From DATLGB01 sp038258425 (GTDB lineage: Bacteria; Actinomycetota; Thermoleophilia; Solirubrobacterales; Solirubrobacteraceae), in contig JBBSPV010000002.1 in NCBI GenBank assembly GCA_038258425.1, forward strand, positions 1-64,000: a stretch of 64,000 nt of DNA, given 5' to 3'. Positions within the stretch are counted from its first letter, which is position 1, and every line of letters starts with the position of its first letter. Of this stretch, positions 9,784 through 18,732 are shown one piece after another. The notes beneath the pieces are model-generated. The model saw only the letters and a program-made list of their open reading frames with translations, was not told the DNA's origin and ran no database searches. The position numbers and the translations under genes are program-made.

Positions 9784-10227
9784 CTACGCGGCGACGGGCA
9801 GCCCGGCGGTCTCGCGCTCGTCGAGCTCGGCCAGGTGCTGGTGCGAGGGGCAGTAGCCGTTGCGGGGCAGCGGCATCCGGCGGCACGGCGTGCCCTTGCG
9901 GGTCGTCGCGCGGCACTCGAGCTTGTTGCCCAGCAGGTCGTAGCCCGTCGGCGGCTGCTCGTCGAGCCACTCGACGCACTGCTGCAGGTAGGTCTCGACG
10001 ACCCGGTGCACGCGCGCCTGGGCGGACATGGGGAAGCAGAAGCGGATGTCGTTGAACAGCGTCCGCCCGGGGCGGGCGAAGTAGTGACGGTCCGTGGCGA
10101 GCCGCCGGACCGCGGCCTCGGCGGCGCCGAGGACGTAGGCGTGGTTGGCGCTGCCGTCGCCGCTCACCGGCTGTGCTTGGATGTCGCGGGCGAGTTCCCT
10201 GTAGATCGCCCGGCTGAACTGGTACAT
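9784..10227 (-). CDS. Conserved hypothetical protein with C-terminal Cys/His cluster (DUF5763-like)
   Basis: 147 residues. An N-terminal helical region (YQFSRAIYRELARDIQA) leads to a C-terminal cluster CRATTRKGTPCRRMPL followed by GYCPSHQH, i.e. C-x9-C-x9-C-x3-H spacing typical of a small zinc-binding fold. The ATG at 10227 is preferred over TTG at 10233: GGGAGG lies 7 bases before the ATG but only one base before the TTG. Function unknown. An inverted repeat at 10286-10319 lies between it and nadB. Confidence 0.65.
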   Translation of the reverse strand: MYQFSRAIYRELARDIQAQPVSGDGSANHAYVLGAAEAAVRRLATDRHYFARPGRTLFNDIRFCFPMSAQARVHRVVETYLQQCVEWLDEQPPTGYDLLGNKLECRATTRKGTPCRRMPLPRNGYCPSHQHLAELDERETAGLPVAA

Positions 10228-10285
10228 GGACAAGCCTCCCTTGCCCGGCCGCCATCCCCGCGACGCCGACCGGTTTCTTGTCCTG

Positions 10286-10319
10286 CTTAAACGTCTGCGT
10301 ACGTTGAGTTGACGTTAAG
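10286..10319. repeat. Inverted repeat between nadB and the downstream gene
   Basis: CTTAAACGTC (10286-10295) faces GACGTTAAG (10311-10319); the arms match apart from one extra A. The AACGT core recurs in the spacer. It sits immediately after the nadB stop and about 60 bases before the next minus-strand start. It could be the nadB terminator hairpin or a regulator site for the Cys/His protein. Confidence 0.5.
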
Positions 10320-10321
10320 CG

Positions 10322-11755
10322 TCAGTCCCACGCCTCGAGGCGTGGGGTCTCCCTGGTCGCCGCGACGACCGAGTGGCGGCCGTCGAGGGCGGGGTCGACC
10401 GCGCTGAACTCCGCCCGCGCGTGCCCGCCGCGGGTCTCCTCCCGCGCCAGCGCGCAGGCCGCGACGAGCCGGGCGAGCGGGTGCGGATCGCCGGTGAGCT
10501 CCGTGAGGCCGGCGGCGTCGCGCTCGAGGCCCGCGTCGCGCCAGGTGGCCTTCCGCGTCGCGCGCTCCGGGGCCTGGGGCGCGGGCCCGGCAGGCGTCCC
10601 CTTCGCCGTCGCCGGCGGGCCGTCGAGGCCGGCGAGCGCCGCCCGGTGGCCGAACACGAAGCACTCCGAAAGCGAGTTGGAGGCGAGCCGGTTGGCGCCG
10701 TGCAGTCCCGTGCAGGCCACCTCGCCGACCGCGTGCAGGCCCGCGACGGCGGTGCGCCCGTGCAGGTCGGAGACGACGCCGCCCATGAGGTAGTGGCTGG
10801 CCGGGGCCACGGGCACGAGCTCCGTGGCGGGGTCGAGGCCGGAGTCGCGCAGGGCAGAGACGACGTTCGGGAAGCGAGCGAGATCGACCGCGCGCATGTC
10901 GAGCCCGACGTGGGCGGCCCCGGTGAGGCGCATGAGCCGGAAGATGGCGCGCGCCACCTCGTCGCGGGGGGCGAGCTCCTCCACGAAGCGCTCGCCGTCG
11001 GGCCCGTGCAGCGTGGCGCCCTCCCCGCGGACGGCCTCCGAGACGAGGAAGCCCTCGCGCCCGGGCACCCCCGTCACCGCGGTCGGGTGGAACTGCGCGA
11101 ACTCGAGGTCGGCGAGGTCGGCCCCCGCCGCGCGCGCCAGCAGCAGGCCCGAGCCCCACGAGCCCGGCGGGTTGGTCGTGCGCGACCACAACGCCGCGCC
11201 GCCGCCCGCCGAGAGGATCACGGCCCCGGCGTGGACGTCCTCGCCGCTTTCGAGCTCGACCCCGGTCACGCGGCCGTCGTGGACGAGCAGGGCGGTGACG
11301 CGGCAGTCGTCGCGGACCTCGATGGCCGGCTCGGCCACGACCCGCGCGGCGAGCGCCCGCAGGATGCGGCGCCCCGTGGCGCTGCCGCCGGCGTGGACGA
11401 TGCGCCGCTCGCTGTGGCCGCCCTCCAGCCCGAGCGCGAGGCGCCCGTCGGGCGCGGCGTCGAAGGCGACGCCGAGGTCGACGAGGTCGGCGAAGCGCGC
11501 CGGCGCCTCGTCGCACAGCACCTCCGCCGCACTGCGGCGCACGAGCCCGCGCCCCGCGGCGAGGGTGTCCTGGAGGTGGCGCTGGGGGTCGTCGGAGATC
11601 GCCAGCGCGGCCGCGAGCCCGCCCTGGGCCCAGTAGGACGCGGTCTCGGCGAGCGGCAGGGCCGACACGAGCGTGACCCGCGCGCCCTCGCGAGCCGCGA
11701 TCAGTGAGGTGAACAGGCCGGCGGCGCCGGCCCCGACGACCACGAGCTCCGGCAC
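10322..11755 (-). CDS. nadB: L-aspartate oxidase
   Basis: 477 residues. The FAD dinucleotide fold starts at residue 4 (VVVGAGAAGL), with the family signatures EFAQFHPTA, SHYLMGGV and GEVACTGLHGANRLASNSL. NadB oxidises aspartate to iminoaspartate, the first step of de novo NAD synthesis; its partner NadA and NadC are not in the window. GTG start; an upstream TAACGT -10 box lies 9 bases away and is shared with the divergent deacetylase gene only 20 bases off. The NrtR-type regulator at 62208 is a possible controller of NAD genes, but no site was recognised here. Confidence 0.93.
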   Translation of the reverse strand: MPELVVVGAGAAGLFTSLIAAREGARVTLVSALPLAETASYWAQGGLAAALAISDDPQRHLQDTLAAGRGLVRRSAAEVLCDEAPARFADLVDLGVAFDAAPDGRLALGLEGGHSERRIVHAGGSATGRRILRALAARVVAEPAIEVRDDCRVTALLVHDGRVTGVELESGEDVHAGAVILSAGGGAALWSRTTNPPGSWGSGLLLARAAGADLADLEFAQFHPTAVTGVPGREGFLVSEAVRGEGATLHGPDGERFVEELAPRDEVARAIFRLMRLTGAAHVGLDMRAVDLARFPNVVSALRDSGLDPATELVPVAPASHYLMGGVVSDLHGRTAVAGLHAVGEVACTGLHGANRLASNSLSECFVFGHRAALAGLDGPPATAKGTPAGPAPQAPERATRKATWRDAGLERDAAGLTELTGDPHPLARLVAACALAREETRGGHARAEFSAVDPALDGRHSVVAATRETPRLEAWD

Positions 11756-11763
11756 GGGGCCGG

Positions 11764-11770
11764 TACGTTA
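11764..11770. promoter_or_regulatory. Overlapping bidirectional -10 boxes for nadB and the deacetylase gene
   Basis: The 7-mer TACGTTA reads as TACGTT on the plus strand, 6 bases before the deacetylase GTG, and as TAACGT on the minus strand, 9 bases before the nadB GTG. Both transcripts would be leaderless or nearly so, and only one polymerase could open the site at a time. Confidence 0.55.
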
Positions 11771-11775
11771 TCCCC

Positions 11776-12802
<1,027 letters not shown>

Positions 12803-12816
<14 letters not shown>

Positions 12817-13549
12817 CCCGGCGGGGGTAGGCGCCGGGCGCGGCGGACTGCAGGCGCTGGGCGGCGCGCCGGGCGCTTGAAAGCGACCCGTACTGGCCCG
12901 AGAAGACGACGAAGTAGCCCGGATTGAGCGTCGAGAAGTTGTCCGAGTCGAGGATCCCGACCTCCGTGCCGCCCGACCGGAAGCCGCGGGCCTTGACCTC
13001 GGCCTGCGCCCGGCGCGTGCCCGAGAAGAGGACGACGGTGTAGGCCGTGCGCCCGGCCGGCCAGCTCGCCACGGCGCCCCCGCCAGGGTCGGTCGGCGTG
13101 GTGGGCGTGGCGCTCGGAGCCGGGGTGGCGCCCGGCACGGCGCCGCCGGGGACTGCGGTCGGGGTCTCGTTCGGGGCCGGCGTGGGCGTCGCGCCCGCCG
13201 CCGGCGTCGGGGCGGGCGTGGTGCCGGCGGCCGGGGTCGGGGTGGGCAGCCCGGCGCCGGCCGGGGCGGGCGTCGGGGTCGGCGCGGGCGCCTGGGCGGT
13301 CTTGTCTGCGTCGTTGGAGAGCTGGGCGAAGGCGAAGACGAGGGCGACGGCGGCGACGACCAGCACCGCTCCGATGATCGCCACGGGCGTGCGCCAGCCG
13401 CGCGTGCCGGCGACCTCGGTGCTGACGGCGGCGCCGCAGTTCAGGCACCAGTCCTGATCCGGGCGGACTGGGGCGCCGCAGCGCGGGCAGGCCATCGGCT
13501 CGGGCGCGCCGGGCGGCGGCGGCGGGGGCGGCGTCTCGGTCTCACTCAC
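12803..13549 (-). CDS. Zinc-ribbon, membrane-anchored SPOR-like protein
   Basis: 248 residues. Order: Pro-rich N-terminus, double-CxxC ribbon (CPRCGAPVRPDQDWCLNCG), one membrane helix (VAIIGAVLVVAAVALVFAFA), a long Pro/Thr/Ala linker of PTPTP repeats, and a C-terminal 75-residue SPOR-like domain (YTVVLFSGTRRAQAEVKARGF ... YFVVFSGQYGS). SPOR domains bind denuded peptidoglycan at division sites. The ribbon would be cytoplasmic and the SPOR domain outside. The GTG overlaps the preceding stop as GTGA. Confidence 0.78.
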
Positions 13550-14307
13550 GGGTGGCGCTCCGCGTACGGCGTGCCGGGCGGCTCGGGCGGCGGGGTGGGC
13601 TCGGCGGCGGGCGGCTCGGCGGCGGCGGCGGTCGGCTCGTCGGCGGCGGTCGGCTCGGCGGCGGGCAGCTCTTCGCTCGTGCCCTCGATGTGGGGCTCGG
13701 GCGCCGCGGCGGGCGCCAGGGCGGCGGGCAGCGCGGCGGCGGGCCGGCTCCCGCCGGCGGCAGCCGCGACGGCGCTCACCGGCCGGGTCGCCCCAGGCGC
13801 GACGGGGGTGCCGCACGCCCAGCAGAAGCGCGCCTCCGAGCCGAACAGCTCGCCGCACACCGCGCAGGTGCCGCCGATGCCCGGCTCGCGCAGGACCATC
13901 GGCCGCCGGTCGTCGAGCTGGGCCTCGAGGTCGCGCAGCTCGAGGTCGACGGACTGCAGCCGCGCGAGCTTGTCGCTCACGAGCGCCGTCTCTGCGTCGG
14001 ACTGCTCGCCGCTGGACCGGTGCAGCTCGAAGACGAAGCCGCCGAGGTCGCGCAGGAGCACCTCACGCACGCTGCGCAGGTGCCGCAGGCGCCGGCGCAG
14101 GCGGCTGCGGCGCCGGCTCGTGGGGCCCTCGCCGACGAGCCGGTCGAGGTCGGTCCCCGCAGGCAGGGCGGCGTCGCCGCCGGTGGGGGCGGCCGCGTCG
14201 GGAGGCGCCGTCGCGCCGCCGTCGTCCCGTGCTTCGCCCGTCTCGGGCGCCGGGTCGGCGGCGGTCGGGCGCGCACCTCGTCTGATGCGTCGCAGCAGTC
14301 CGCTCAT
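13546..14307 (-). CDS. Zinc-ribbon protein with coiled-coil region
   Basis: 253 residues. Basic N-terminus (LLRRIRRGAR), acidic/Ala linker, an Arg-rich helix, a helical stretch with heptad-like spacing (DKLARLQSVDLELRDLEAQL), a ribbon CAVCGELFGSEARFCWACG (about 157-175), and a Pro/Ala/Glu-rich disordered tail of about 70 residues. No enzyme motif. The start overlaps the glycosyltransferase stop as ATGA and its own stop overlaps the SPOR gene start. The second zinc-ribbon protein of this operon; role unknown. Confidence 0.7.
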   Translation of the reverse strand: MSGLLRRIRRGARPTAADPAPETGEARDDGGATAPPDAAAPTGGDAALPAGTDLDRLVGEGPTSRRRSRLRRRLRHLRSVREVLLRDLGGFVFELHRSSGEQSDAETALVSDKLARLQSVDLELRDLEAQLDDRRPMVLREPGIGGTCAVCGELFGSEARFCWACGTPVAPGATRPVSAVAAAAGGSRPAAALPAALAPAAAPEPHIEGTSEELPAAEPTAADEPTAAAAEPPAAEPTPPPEPPGTPYAERHP

Positions 14308-15311
14308 GATCCGTGGCGCTCGGCGCCAAGAACGTCCGAGGGTAGCGGCGGGTTGCGGGCTTGGGGCCCGGCGCGGCCGGCCGCCCGCTCGCCCGCCACC
14401 TCGCGCCAGGCCGCCACCACGCGGTCGGCCATGCGGTCGGCCGAGAAGAGCTCCGCACGGTTGCGGCCGCGCACCCGCGGGTCGGGGTCGGCGAGCAGCG
14501 GCGCCAGCGCGGTGCGCCAGGCGGGGGGGTCCCACGGCAGGCACGCCGACCCCTCGATGCCGTCGAGCACGGCCGCGTGGATGCCGACCGGGGTGGCGAG
14601 GACGGGCACGTCGCACGCCGTCGCCTCGATGGCGGCGAGGCCGAAGCCCTCGTCCTCGGAGGGCACGAGCACGGCGTTGGCGGCGTTGATCCAGTAGGGC
14701 ACCTCCTCCGGCGCGACGGCGCCGAGGGTGAGCAGGGGCACGGCGCCGGCGAGCTCCCGCGCGCGCTCGACGCGCTTGAGCGGTCGCGACGGGTGGTGCG
14801 GGAACAGCAGGCAGGGGGCGTCGGGGTCCAGACCGAGCCGCCGGCGCGCCTCGGCCCGGGGGATGGGGCGCAGGCGCTCCAGGTCGATGCCGACGGGCAG
14901 CACGGCGACGCGACGGCGGCGGCCCGCGCCGGGGACGTTGGCGCTGAAGGCGCGGGAGACGGCGGCGGGCAGGGCGACGAAGGGCAGCGCGGCCCGGGTG
15001 ACCGGTCGCGAGCGGGGGTGCAGGAGGTCGTTGCCGTGCAGCGTCACCACGACGGGCCCGAGCCGCGCGGCGAGTGCGACCCACGCCGTCAGGCCGAAGT
15101 GCGCGTGCACGACGTCGAAGCGCTGCCCGCGGAAGCGGCGGCGCAGGGCGCGTGCCGCGCGCGGGTAGCCCCGCGGGCCGCCGGAGAAGGCGAAGAGCTC
15201 GACCTCGACGTCGTCGCGCCGCCGCAGCGCCCGGACCTGGTCGCGCACGAAGGAGCCGAGCGCGGGTCGCTCCGGCGTGGGCCACATGTTCGTGACGACG
15301 AGCGCGCGCAC
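14304..15311 (-). CDS. Glycosyltransferase family 4 protein
   Basis: 335 residues. GT-B fold: N-terminal VVTNMWPTPERPALGSFV, VVHAHFGLTAW, VVTLHGNDLLH, then the nucleotide-sugar side with VLPVGIDLERL, FPHHPSRPLKRVERA and the E-x7-E element in PSEDEGFGLAAIEA. The GTG at 15311 puts the first beta strand at the N-terminus as usual; the 31 upstream residues of the open frame look like repeat-derived shadow. It transfers a sugar from an activated donor to an unknown acceptor, perhaps a cell-envelope glycan. First gene of a three-gene overlapping unit. Confidence 0.85.
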   Translation of the reverse strand: MRALVVTNMWPTPERPALGSFVRDQVRALRRRDDVEVELFAFSGGPRGYPRAARALRRRFRGQRFDVVHAHFGLTAWVALAARLGPVVVTLHGNDLLHPRSRPVTRAALPFVALPAAVSRAFSANVPGAGRRRRVAVLPVGIDLERLRPIPRAEARRRLGLDPDAPCLLFPHHPSRPLKRVERARELAGAVPLLTLGAVAPEEVPYWINAANAVLVPSEDEGFGLAAIEATACDVPVLATPVGIHAAVLDGIEGSACLPWDPPAWRTALAPLLADPDPRVRGRNRAELFSADRMADRVVAAWREVAGERAAGRAGPQARNPPLPSDVLGAERHGS

Positions 15312-15361
15312 GAGCCCATGGTGACCGGGGCGCCGGTCGAACGGCGGGGTGACCGGGCGGG

Positions 15362-15404
15362 GTGACCGCACTGCCGGTCGCCAGGCGGCCGCAAGTGCGG
15401 TCAC
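15362..15404. repeat. 43-bp dyad element, family I copy A
   Basis: Perfect 10-base terminal arms GTGACCGCAC (15362-15371) and GTGCGGTCAC (15395-15404) with a 23-base interior. The same 43-bp element recurs at 40971, 41044, 59242 and 59313. GTGACCG fragments at about 15321 and 15349 look like decayed copies just upstream. It lies in the gap between the divergent glycosyltransferase and pilin genes. Confidence 0.8.
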
Positions 15405-15431
15405 GAGCCGGTCCTGCGCAGGTCCGGTGCG

Positions 15432-15462
15432 GAATCGTCACGTCTGCGTCTGGAGTCGTCAC
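15432..15462 (+). promoter_or_regulatory. Direct repeats upstream of the pilin gene
   Basis: GAATCGTCAC (15432-15441) and GAGTCGTCAC (15453-15462) are spaced 21 bases start to start, two helical turns, on the plus strand about 70-100 bases before the pilin ATG. The layout suits an activator dimer. No clear -10 box was identified downstream. Confidence 0.4.
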
Positions 15463-15533
15463 ACGGCTCGGCGGAGACTCGTGCCACGGCCTCGCGGACC
15501 GCGGGGCGACCGACACGGAAGGGGACTCAGGAC

Positions 15534-15758
15534 ATGCCGTACGAGCTGATGGGGCGCATCCACGCCGGGTTGGCGACGCTGCGCAGGGGAGGCGAGACCG
15601 GACAGGGGACGGTCGAGTACGTCGGGCTGATCCTGCTGCTCGCCGTCGTCCTGGCGGGCGTGGTCAAGGCCGCGCACGGCTTCTCGGACGACAAGGGCAT
15701 CGCGACGACGATCATCTCCAAGCTCAAGCAGGCGATCGGCAACGTCGGCAAGGGCTGA
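15534..15758 (+). CDS. Flp/Fap-type pilin-like protein
   Basis: 74 residues. A basic leader ends GGETG and is followed by QGTVEYVGLILLLAVVLAGVV, the class III-type prepilin pattern with Glu at +5 and a hydrophobic helix, then a short soluble tail. Such proteins assemble into Tad/Flp pili or pseudopili after processing by a prepilin peptidase. No tad, peptidase or secretion genes lie in the window, so it is an orphan here. A purine-rich AAGGGG lies about 9 bases before the ATG. Confidence 0.7.
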   Translation: MPYELMGRIHAGLATLRRGGETGQGTVEYVGLILLLAVVLAGVVKAAHGFSDDKGIATTIISKLKQAIGNVGKG

Positions 15759-15828
15759 CGCGATGCTCGCCATCCCCGGCCGGCCGCGTCGCGGGAGGCC
15801 GCCCGCAGCGCCTGCGACACTGGCGCTC

Positions 15829-16698
15829 GTGCCCACGCCCGACCAACGCTGGCGGCCCGTCGGGGTCTTCGACTCCGGCGTCGGCGGACTGACCGTGCTG
15901 CACGAGCTGCTCGTGACGCTCCCGCACGAGGACTTCCTCTACCTCGGCGACACCGCGCGCTTCCCCTACGGCCCGCGCAGCGCCGCGGAGCTCGAGGGCG
16001 TCGCGGCGCACGTCGCCGGCGAGCTCGTGGCGCGCGGCGCCAAGCTCCTCGTCGTGGCCTGCAACACGGCGACCGCCGCGGCGCTGCCGGCCCTGCAGCG
16101 GCGCTTCGGCGGTGTCGGCGGGGTGGACGTCATCGGCGTGGTCGGCCCGGAGTCCCAGGCCGCCGCGGTCGCCACCCGCTCCGGCCGCATCGGCGTGCTC
16201 GCCACAGAGCGGACGGTGGCCTCCGGCGCCTACGACCGCGCGCTGCACGGCGCCGACCCGCACCTGCGCGTCACGAGCGTCGCCTGCCGCGACCTCGCGC
16301 CGCTCATCCAGTCCGGCTCGCCCTTCGAGCCCGAGGTCGTCGACACGGTGCGGGAGTACTGCGCGCCGCTGAAGGCCGCCAGGGTGGACACGGTGATCCT
16401 CGGCTGCACGCATTACCCGCTCGTGCGCCCCATGCTCCAGCGCATGCTCGGGCGCGACATCGCCATCGTCACCGCCGGGGCCGCGATCGCCCGGCGCGTC
16501 GAGTGCGCGCTGGCCGCCCGCGAGCTCGACGCCCCGCGTGCCGGCGAGGGCGAGTACCGCTTCCTGTGCACGGGCGATCCGGAGAGCTTCCGCGCCCTGG
16601 GCACGCGCTTCTTGCAGCTGCCGCTCGGGCCCGTCGAGCACATCGACGTCGCGGAGGCCGAGACCGTCGTGATGGACCTCCCGGCACGGGCGGCGTAG
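15829..16698 (+). CDS. murI: Glutamate racemase
   Basis: 289 residues. The two catalytic cysteines are Cys78 in VACNTAT and Cys193 in LGCTHYPL, with the N-terminal FDSGVGGLT. It makes D-glutamate for peptidoglycan. The GTG at 15829 is preferred because FDSGVGG then begins at residue 14 and a GACACT box lies 7 bases upstream, as at other leaderless genes here; an ATG at 15763 would add 22 residues rich in Arg/Pro/Ala. rph follows after 2 bases and rdgB overlaps rph, a common actinobacterial order. Confidence 0.92.
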   Translation: MPTPDQRWRPVGVFDSGVGGLTVLHELLVTLPHEDFLYLGDTARFPYGPRSAAELEGVAAHVAGELVARGAKLLVVACNTATAAALPALQRRFGGVGGVDVIGVVGPESQAAAVATRSGRIGVLATERTVASGAYDRALHGADPHLRVTSVACRDLAPLIQSGSPFEPEVVDTVREYCAPLKAARVDTVILGCTHYPLVRPMLQRMLGRDIAIVTAGAAIARRVECALAARELDAPRAGEGEYRFLCTGDPESFRALGTRFLQLPLGPVEHIDVAEAETVVMDLPARAA

Positions 16699-16700
16699 GC

Positions 16701-17426
16701 GTGGCGCGCGCCCACGATCGCGCGGCCGACGCCCTGCGGCCCGTCGTCATCGAGCCGGGCTTCGTGCGCACGGCGACCGGCTCCGCGCTCATCTCCTGCG
16801 GCGAGACCCGGGTCATCTGCACGGCCTCCGTGCAGGAGTCCGTTCCGCGCTGGATGCAGGGCCGCGGCCGCGGCTGGGTCACCGCGGAGTACGCCATGCT
16901 CCCCGCCTCGACGGGAGACCGCAAGGCGCGCGACATCTCCAAGGGCAAGCTCGACGGCCGCTCGACGGAGATCCAGCGACTGATCGGCCGCGCCCTGCGC
17001 GGCGTGGTCGACCCGTCGGCGCTCGGCGAGCGCACGGTCTACGTCGACTGCGACGTCCTGCAGGCCGACGGCGGCACCCGTTGCGCGTCGATCACCGGCG
17101 GCTACGTCGCCCTCGAGCTCGCGCTGCGCCGCCTCGTCGCCGAGGGCCGGCTCGCCGCCGTGCCGCTCACCCAGTCCGTGGCCGCCGTGTCCTGCGGCGT
17201 CGTGGACGGCGTGCCGCTGCTCGACCTCGACTACCCCGAGGACTCGTCGGCCGAGGTCGACGCGAACGTCGTCATGACCGGCGACGGCGGTCTCGTCGAG
17301 GTCCAGGCCACGGCGGAGCGCACACCGCTCTCGCGCGCGCACCTCGACGAGCTCCTAGCGCTGGCCGAGCGCGGTATCGAGGGGCTGCGCGCCGCCCAGG
17401 GCGACGCCGTCGCCGTCGCCCCGTGA
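16701..17426 (+). CDS. rph: Ribonuclease PH
   Basis: 241 residues. Motifs of RNase PH: DALRPVVIEPGFV, GxGWVTAEYAMLPAST, RSTEIQRLIGRALR, and DCDVLQADGGTRCASITGGY near the phosphate site. A phosphorolytic 3'-5' exonuclease that trims tRNA 3' ends. The GTG start follows murI by 2 bases; the stop is shared in a GTGA overlap with rdgB. Family-typical length. Confidence 0.95.
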   Translation: MARAHDRAADALRPVVIEPGFVRTATGSALISCGETRVICTASVQESVPRWMQGRGRGWVTAEYAMLPASTGDRKARDISKGKLDGRSTEIQRLIGRALRGVVDPSALGERTVYVDCDVLQADGGTRCASITGGYVALELALRRLVAEGRLAAVPLTQSVAAVSCGVVDGVPLLDLDYPEDSSAEVDANVVMTGDGGLVEVQATAERTPLSRAHLDELLALAERGIEGLRAAQGDAVAVAP

Positions 17427-18007
17427 GCTTTCCCGTCGCCCCGCTCGTCCTCGGCACCCACAACGAGCACAAGCTGCGCGAGTTCACCCGGCTGCTGCCC
17501 GGCGTGCGCGTGCTCGCGCTGCCGGAGGGGCTGCCCTCGCCGGAGGAGACCGGCACGACGTTCGCCGCCAACGCGCTGATCAAGGCGCGCGCGGCCGCCG
17601 CGTCCACGGGGCGCGCGGCGTTCGCCGACGACTCGGGGATCGGGGCCGAGCCGCTCGGCTGGGCGCCCGGCGTGCACTCCGCCCGCTACGCCGGGCCGGC
17701 CGCGACGGACGCCGAGAACCTCGCCCGGCTGCGCGAGGAGGTGCCGGCGGGATCGCGGCTGCGCTACACGTGCGTGATCGCGCTCGTGCTCGCCGACGGC
17801 CGCGAGGAGTGCTTCGAGGGCGTCTGCACGGGGACCATGGCGCCCGGGGCGGCCGGCACGGGCGGCTTTGGCTACGACCCCGTGTTCCTCCCGGACGGCG
17901 ACGGATCCGGCCGCACCATGGCGCAGCTCAGCGACGCCGAGAAGGACGCCGTCTCCCACCGGGGGGCCGCGGCACGCGCCCTGCTGGGCCGTCTCAGCGC
18001 AGGTTGA
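17423..18007 (+). CDS. rdgB: XTP/dITP pyrophosphatase (RdgB/HAM1 family)
   Basis: 194 residues. GTHNEHKLREF replaces the usual TGNxxKxxE motif, with ADDSGIGAEPLGWAPGVHSARYAG, GFGYDPVFLPDG and SHRGAAARAL near the C-terminus. It hydrolyses deaminated purine nucleoside triphosphates to keep them out of nucleic acids. The start overlaps rph by 4 bases. The stop overlaps the 3' end of the small minus-strand ORF at 17994 by 14 bases. Confidence 0.93.
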   Translation: MSFPVAPLVLGTHNEHKLREFTRLLPGVRVLALPEGLPSPEETGTTFAANALIKARAAAASTGRAAFADDSGIGAEPLGWAPGVHSARYAGPAATDAENLARLREEVPAGSRLRYTCVIALVLADGREECFEGVCTGTMAPGAAGTGGFGYDPVFLPDGDGSGRTMAQLSDAEKDAVSHRGAAARALLGRLSAG

Positions 18008-18134
18008 TGCCGGCCGAGAGGCCCACCGCCGCGAGCACGCCGGCGTACCCGTAATAGCCGGAGATCACGAGCAGCACGGCGGCCAGCACGCAGATCGCGA
18101 CCGTCGAGAGCCAGGCGAGGCGGTCCAGGGGCAC
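17994..18134 (-). CDS. Small membrane protein (46 aa)
   Basis: From GTG 18134: VPLDRLAWLSTVAICVL, then two hydrophobic segments separated by SGYYGY, ending GLSAGINLR. A two-helix hairpin with a basic tail is a credible protein rather than a shadow, because hydrophobicity and codon pattern break at both ends. An in-frame GTG at 18152 is an alternative. It is divergent from the gene at 18157, with 22 bases between them. No function can be assigned. Confidence 0.5.
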   Translation of the reverse strand: MPLDRLAWLSTVAICVLAAVLLVISGYYGYAGVLAAVGLSAGINLR

Positions 18135-18156
18135 GGGGATAGGGTGACGCACGCCC

Positions 18157-18591
18157 GTGACGGCTGCCTTGTCCCCCGAGCAGGCCATCGCCTACGTGCG
18201 CGAGCTGTCGGCCGACGTGCGCGCCGTCGCGGTGCTCGACGGCGCCGGCCGGACGTTGGCCGGAGCGCCGGGGCTCGGTGCCGCCGCGCCGCCCCTGCTG
18301 GCCGCGGCACGCGCCGGCGAGCCGGCCGTCGTCGTCCGGACCGCGAGCGGCGTCGTCTTCGTCGCCCGCGGACCCGGCCGGGCGATGATCGCGGCGGCCG
18401 GCCCCCTGTCGCTGGAGGGGCCGACGGCGCTCGACGTGCGCGCCGCCGTCCTCGCGCTGGAGGCCGGCGAGGCGGGTCCCGCGGACCCGGCGGAGCCGGG
18501 TCCCGCGCCCGATGGGCCTCGGATCGCGGCTCTGGCGGCCGATCGGACGGCTCTGCGGCTGGCCGCGGAGGCCGCGCTGCGAGCGGTCTGA
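18157..18591 (+). CDS. Hypothetical protein, possibly roadblock-like
   Basis: 144 residues. LSPEQAIAYVRELSADVRAVAVLDGAGRTLAGAPG is a helix-strand-turn-strand start reminiscent of roadblock/LC7 domains, followed by VVVRTASGVVFVARGPGRAMIAAAG. The C-terminal third is Ala/Pro-rich and then helical. No catalytic motif, signal or membrane segment. GTG start; TAGGGT lies 11 bases upstream. Weak assignment. Confidence 0.5.
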   Translation: MTAALSPEQAIAYVRELSADVRAVAVLDGAGRTLAGAPGLGAAAPPLLAAARAGEPAVVVRTASGVVFVARGPGRAMIAAAGPLSLEGPTALDVRAAVLALEAGEAGPADPAEPGPAPDGPRIAALAADRTALRLAAEAALRAV

Positions 18592-18622
18592 GGCCGCGTG
18601 GGGGCGTCGATCCGGCGCTGAA

Positions 18623-18641
18623 TTCCCGCTGTTTGCGGGAA
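18623..18641. repeat. Perfect hairpin upstream of hup
   Basis: TTCCCGC-TGTTT-GCGGGAA, a 7-bp stem with a 5-base loop, lies 31 bases after the preceding stop and about 40 bases before the hup -10 box. Without a T-tract it is either a terminator-like structure of the upstream gene or a regulator site for hup. Confidence 0.5.
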
Positions 18642-18682
18642 GCGGCCCCATTTGGCTCTGCAGCGGCGTCCGGCCGGGTTGT

Positions 18683-18688
18683 TAGCGT
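18683..18688 (+). promoter_or_regulatory. Candidate -10 box of hup (TAGCGT)
   Basis: TAGCGT lies 45 bases before the hup ATG. The same hexamer occurs before csp (39755) and before guaB3 (22720). No convincing -35 at 16-19 bases was found here. Confidence 0.4.
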
Positions 18689-18732
18689 CGCCCCGACCCA
18701 ACGCCCATCACTCGGGTACAAGGAGGAACGAG

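Noticed and set aside
15763..15828. Upstream ATG as the murI start
   Set aside because: Adds 22 Arg/Pro/Ala-rich residues not seen in the family, and would place the -10-like box inside the coding region; kept only as an alternative.
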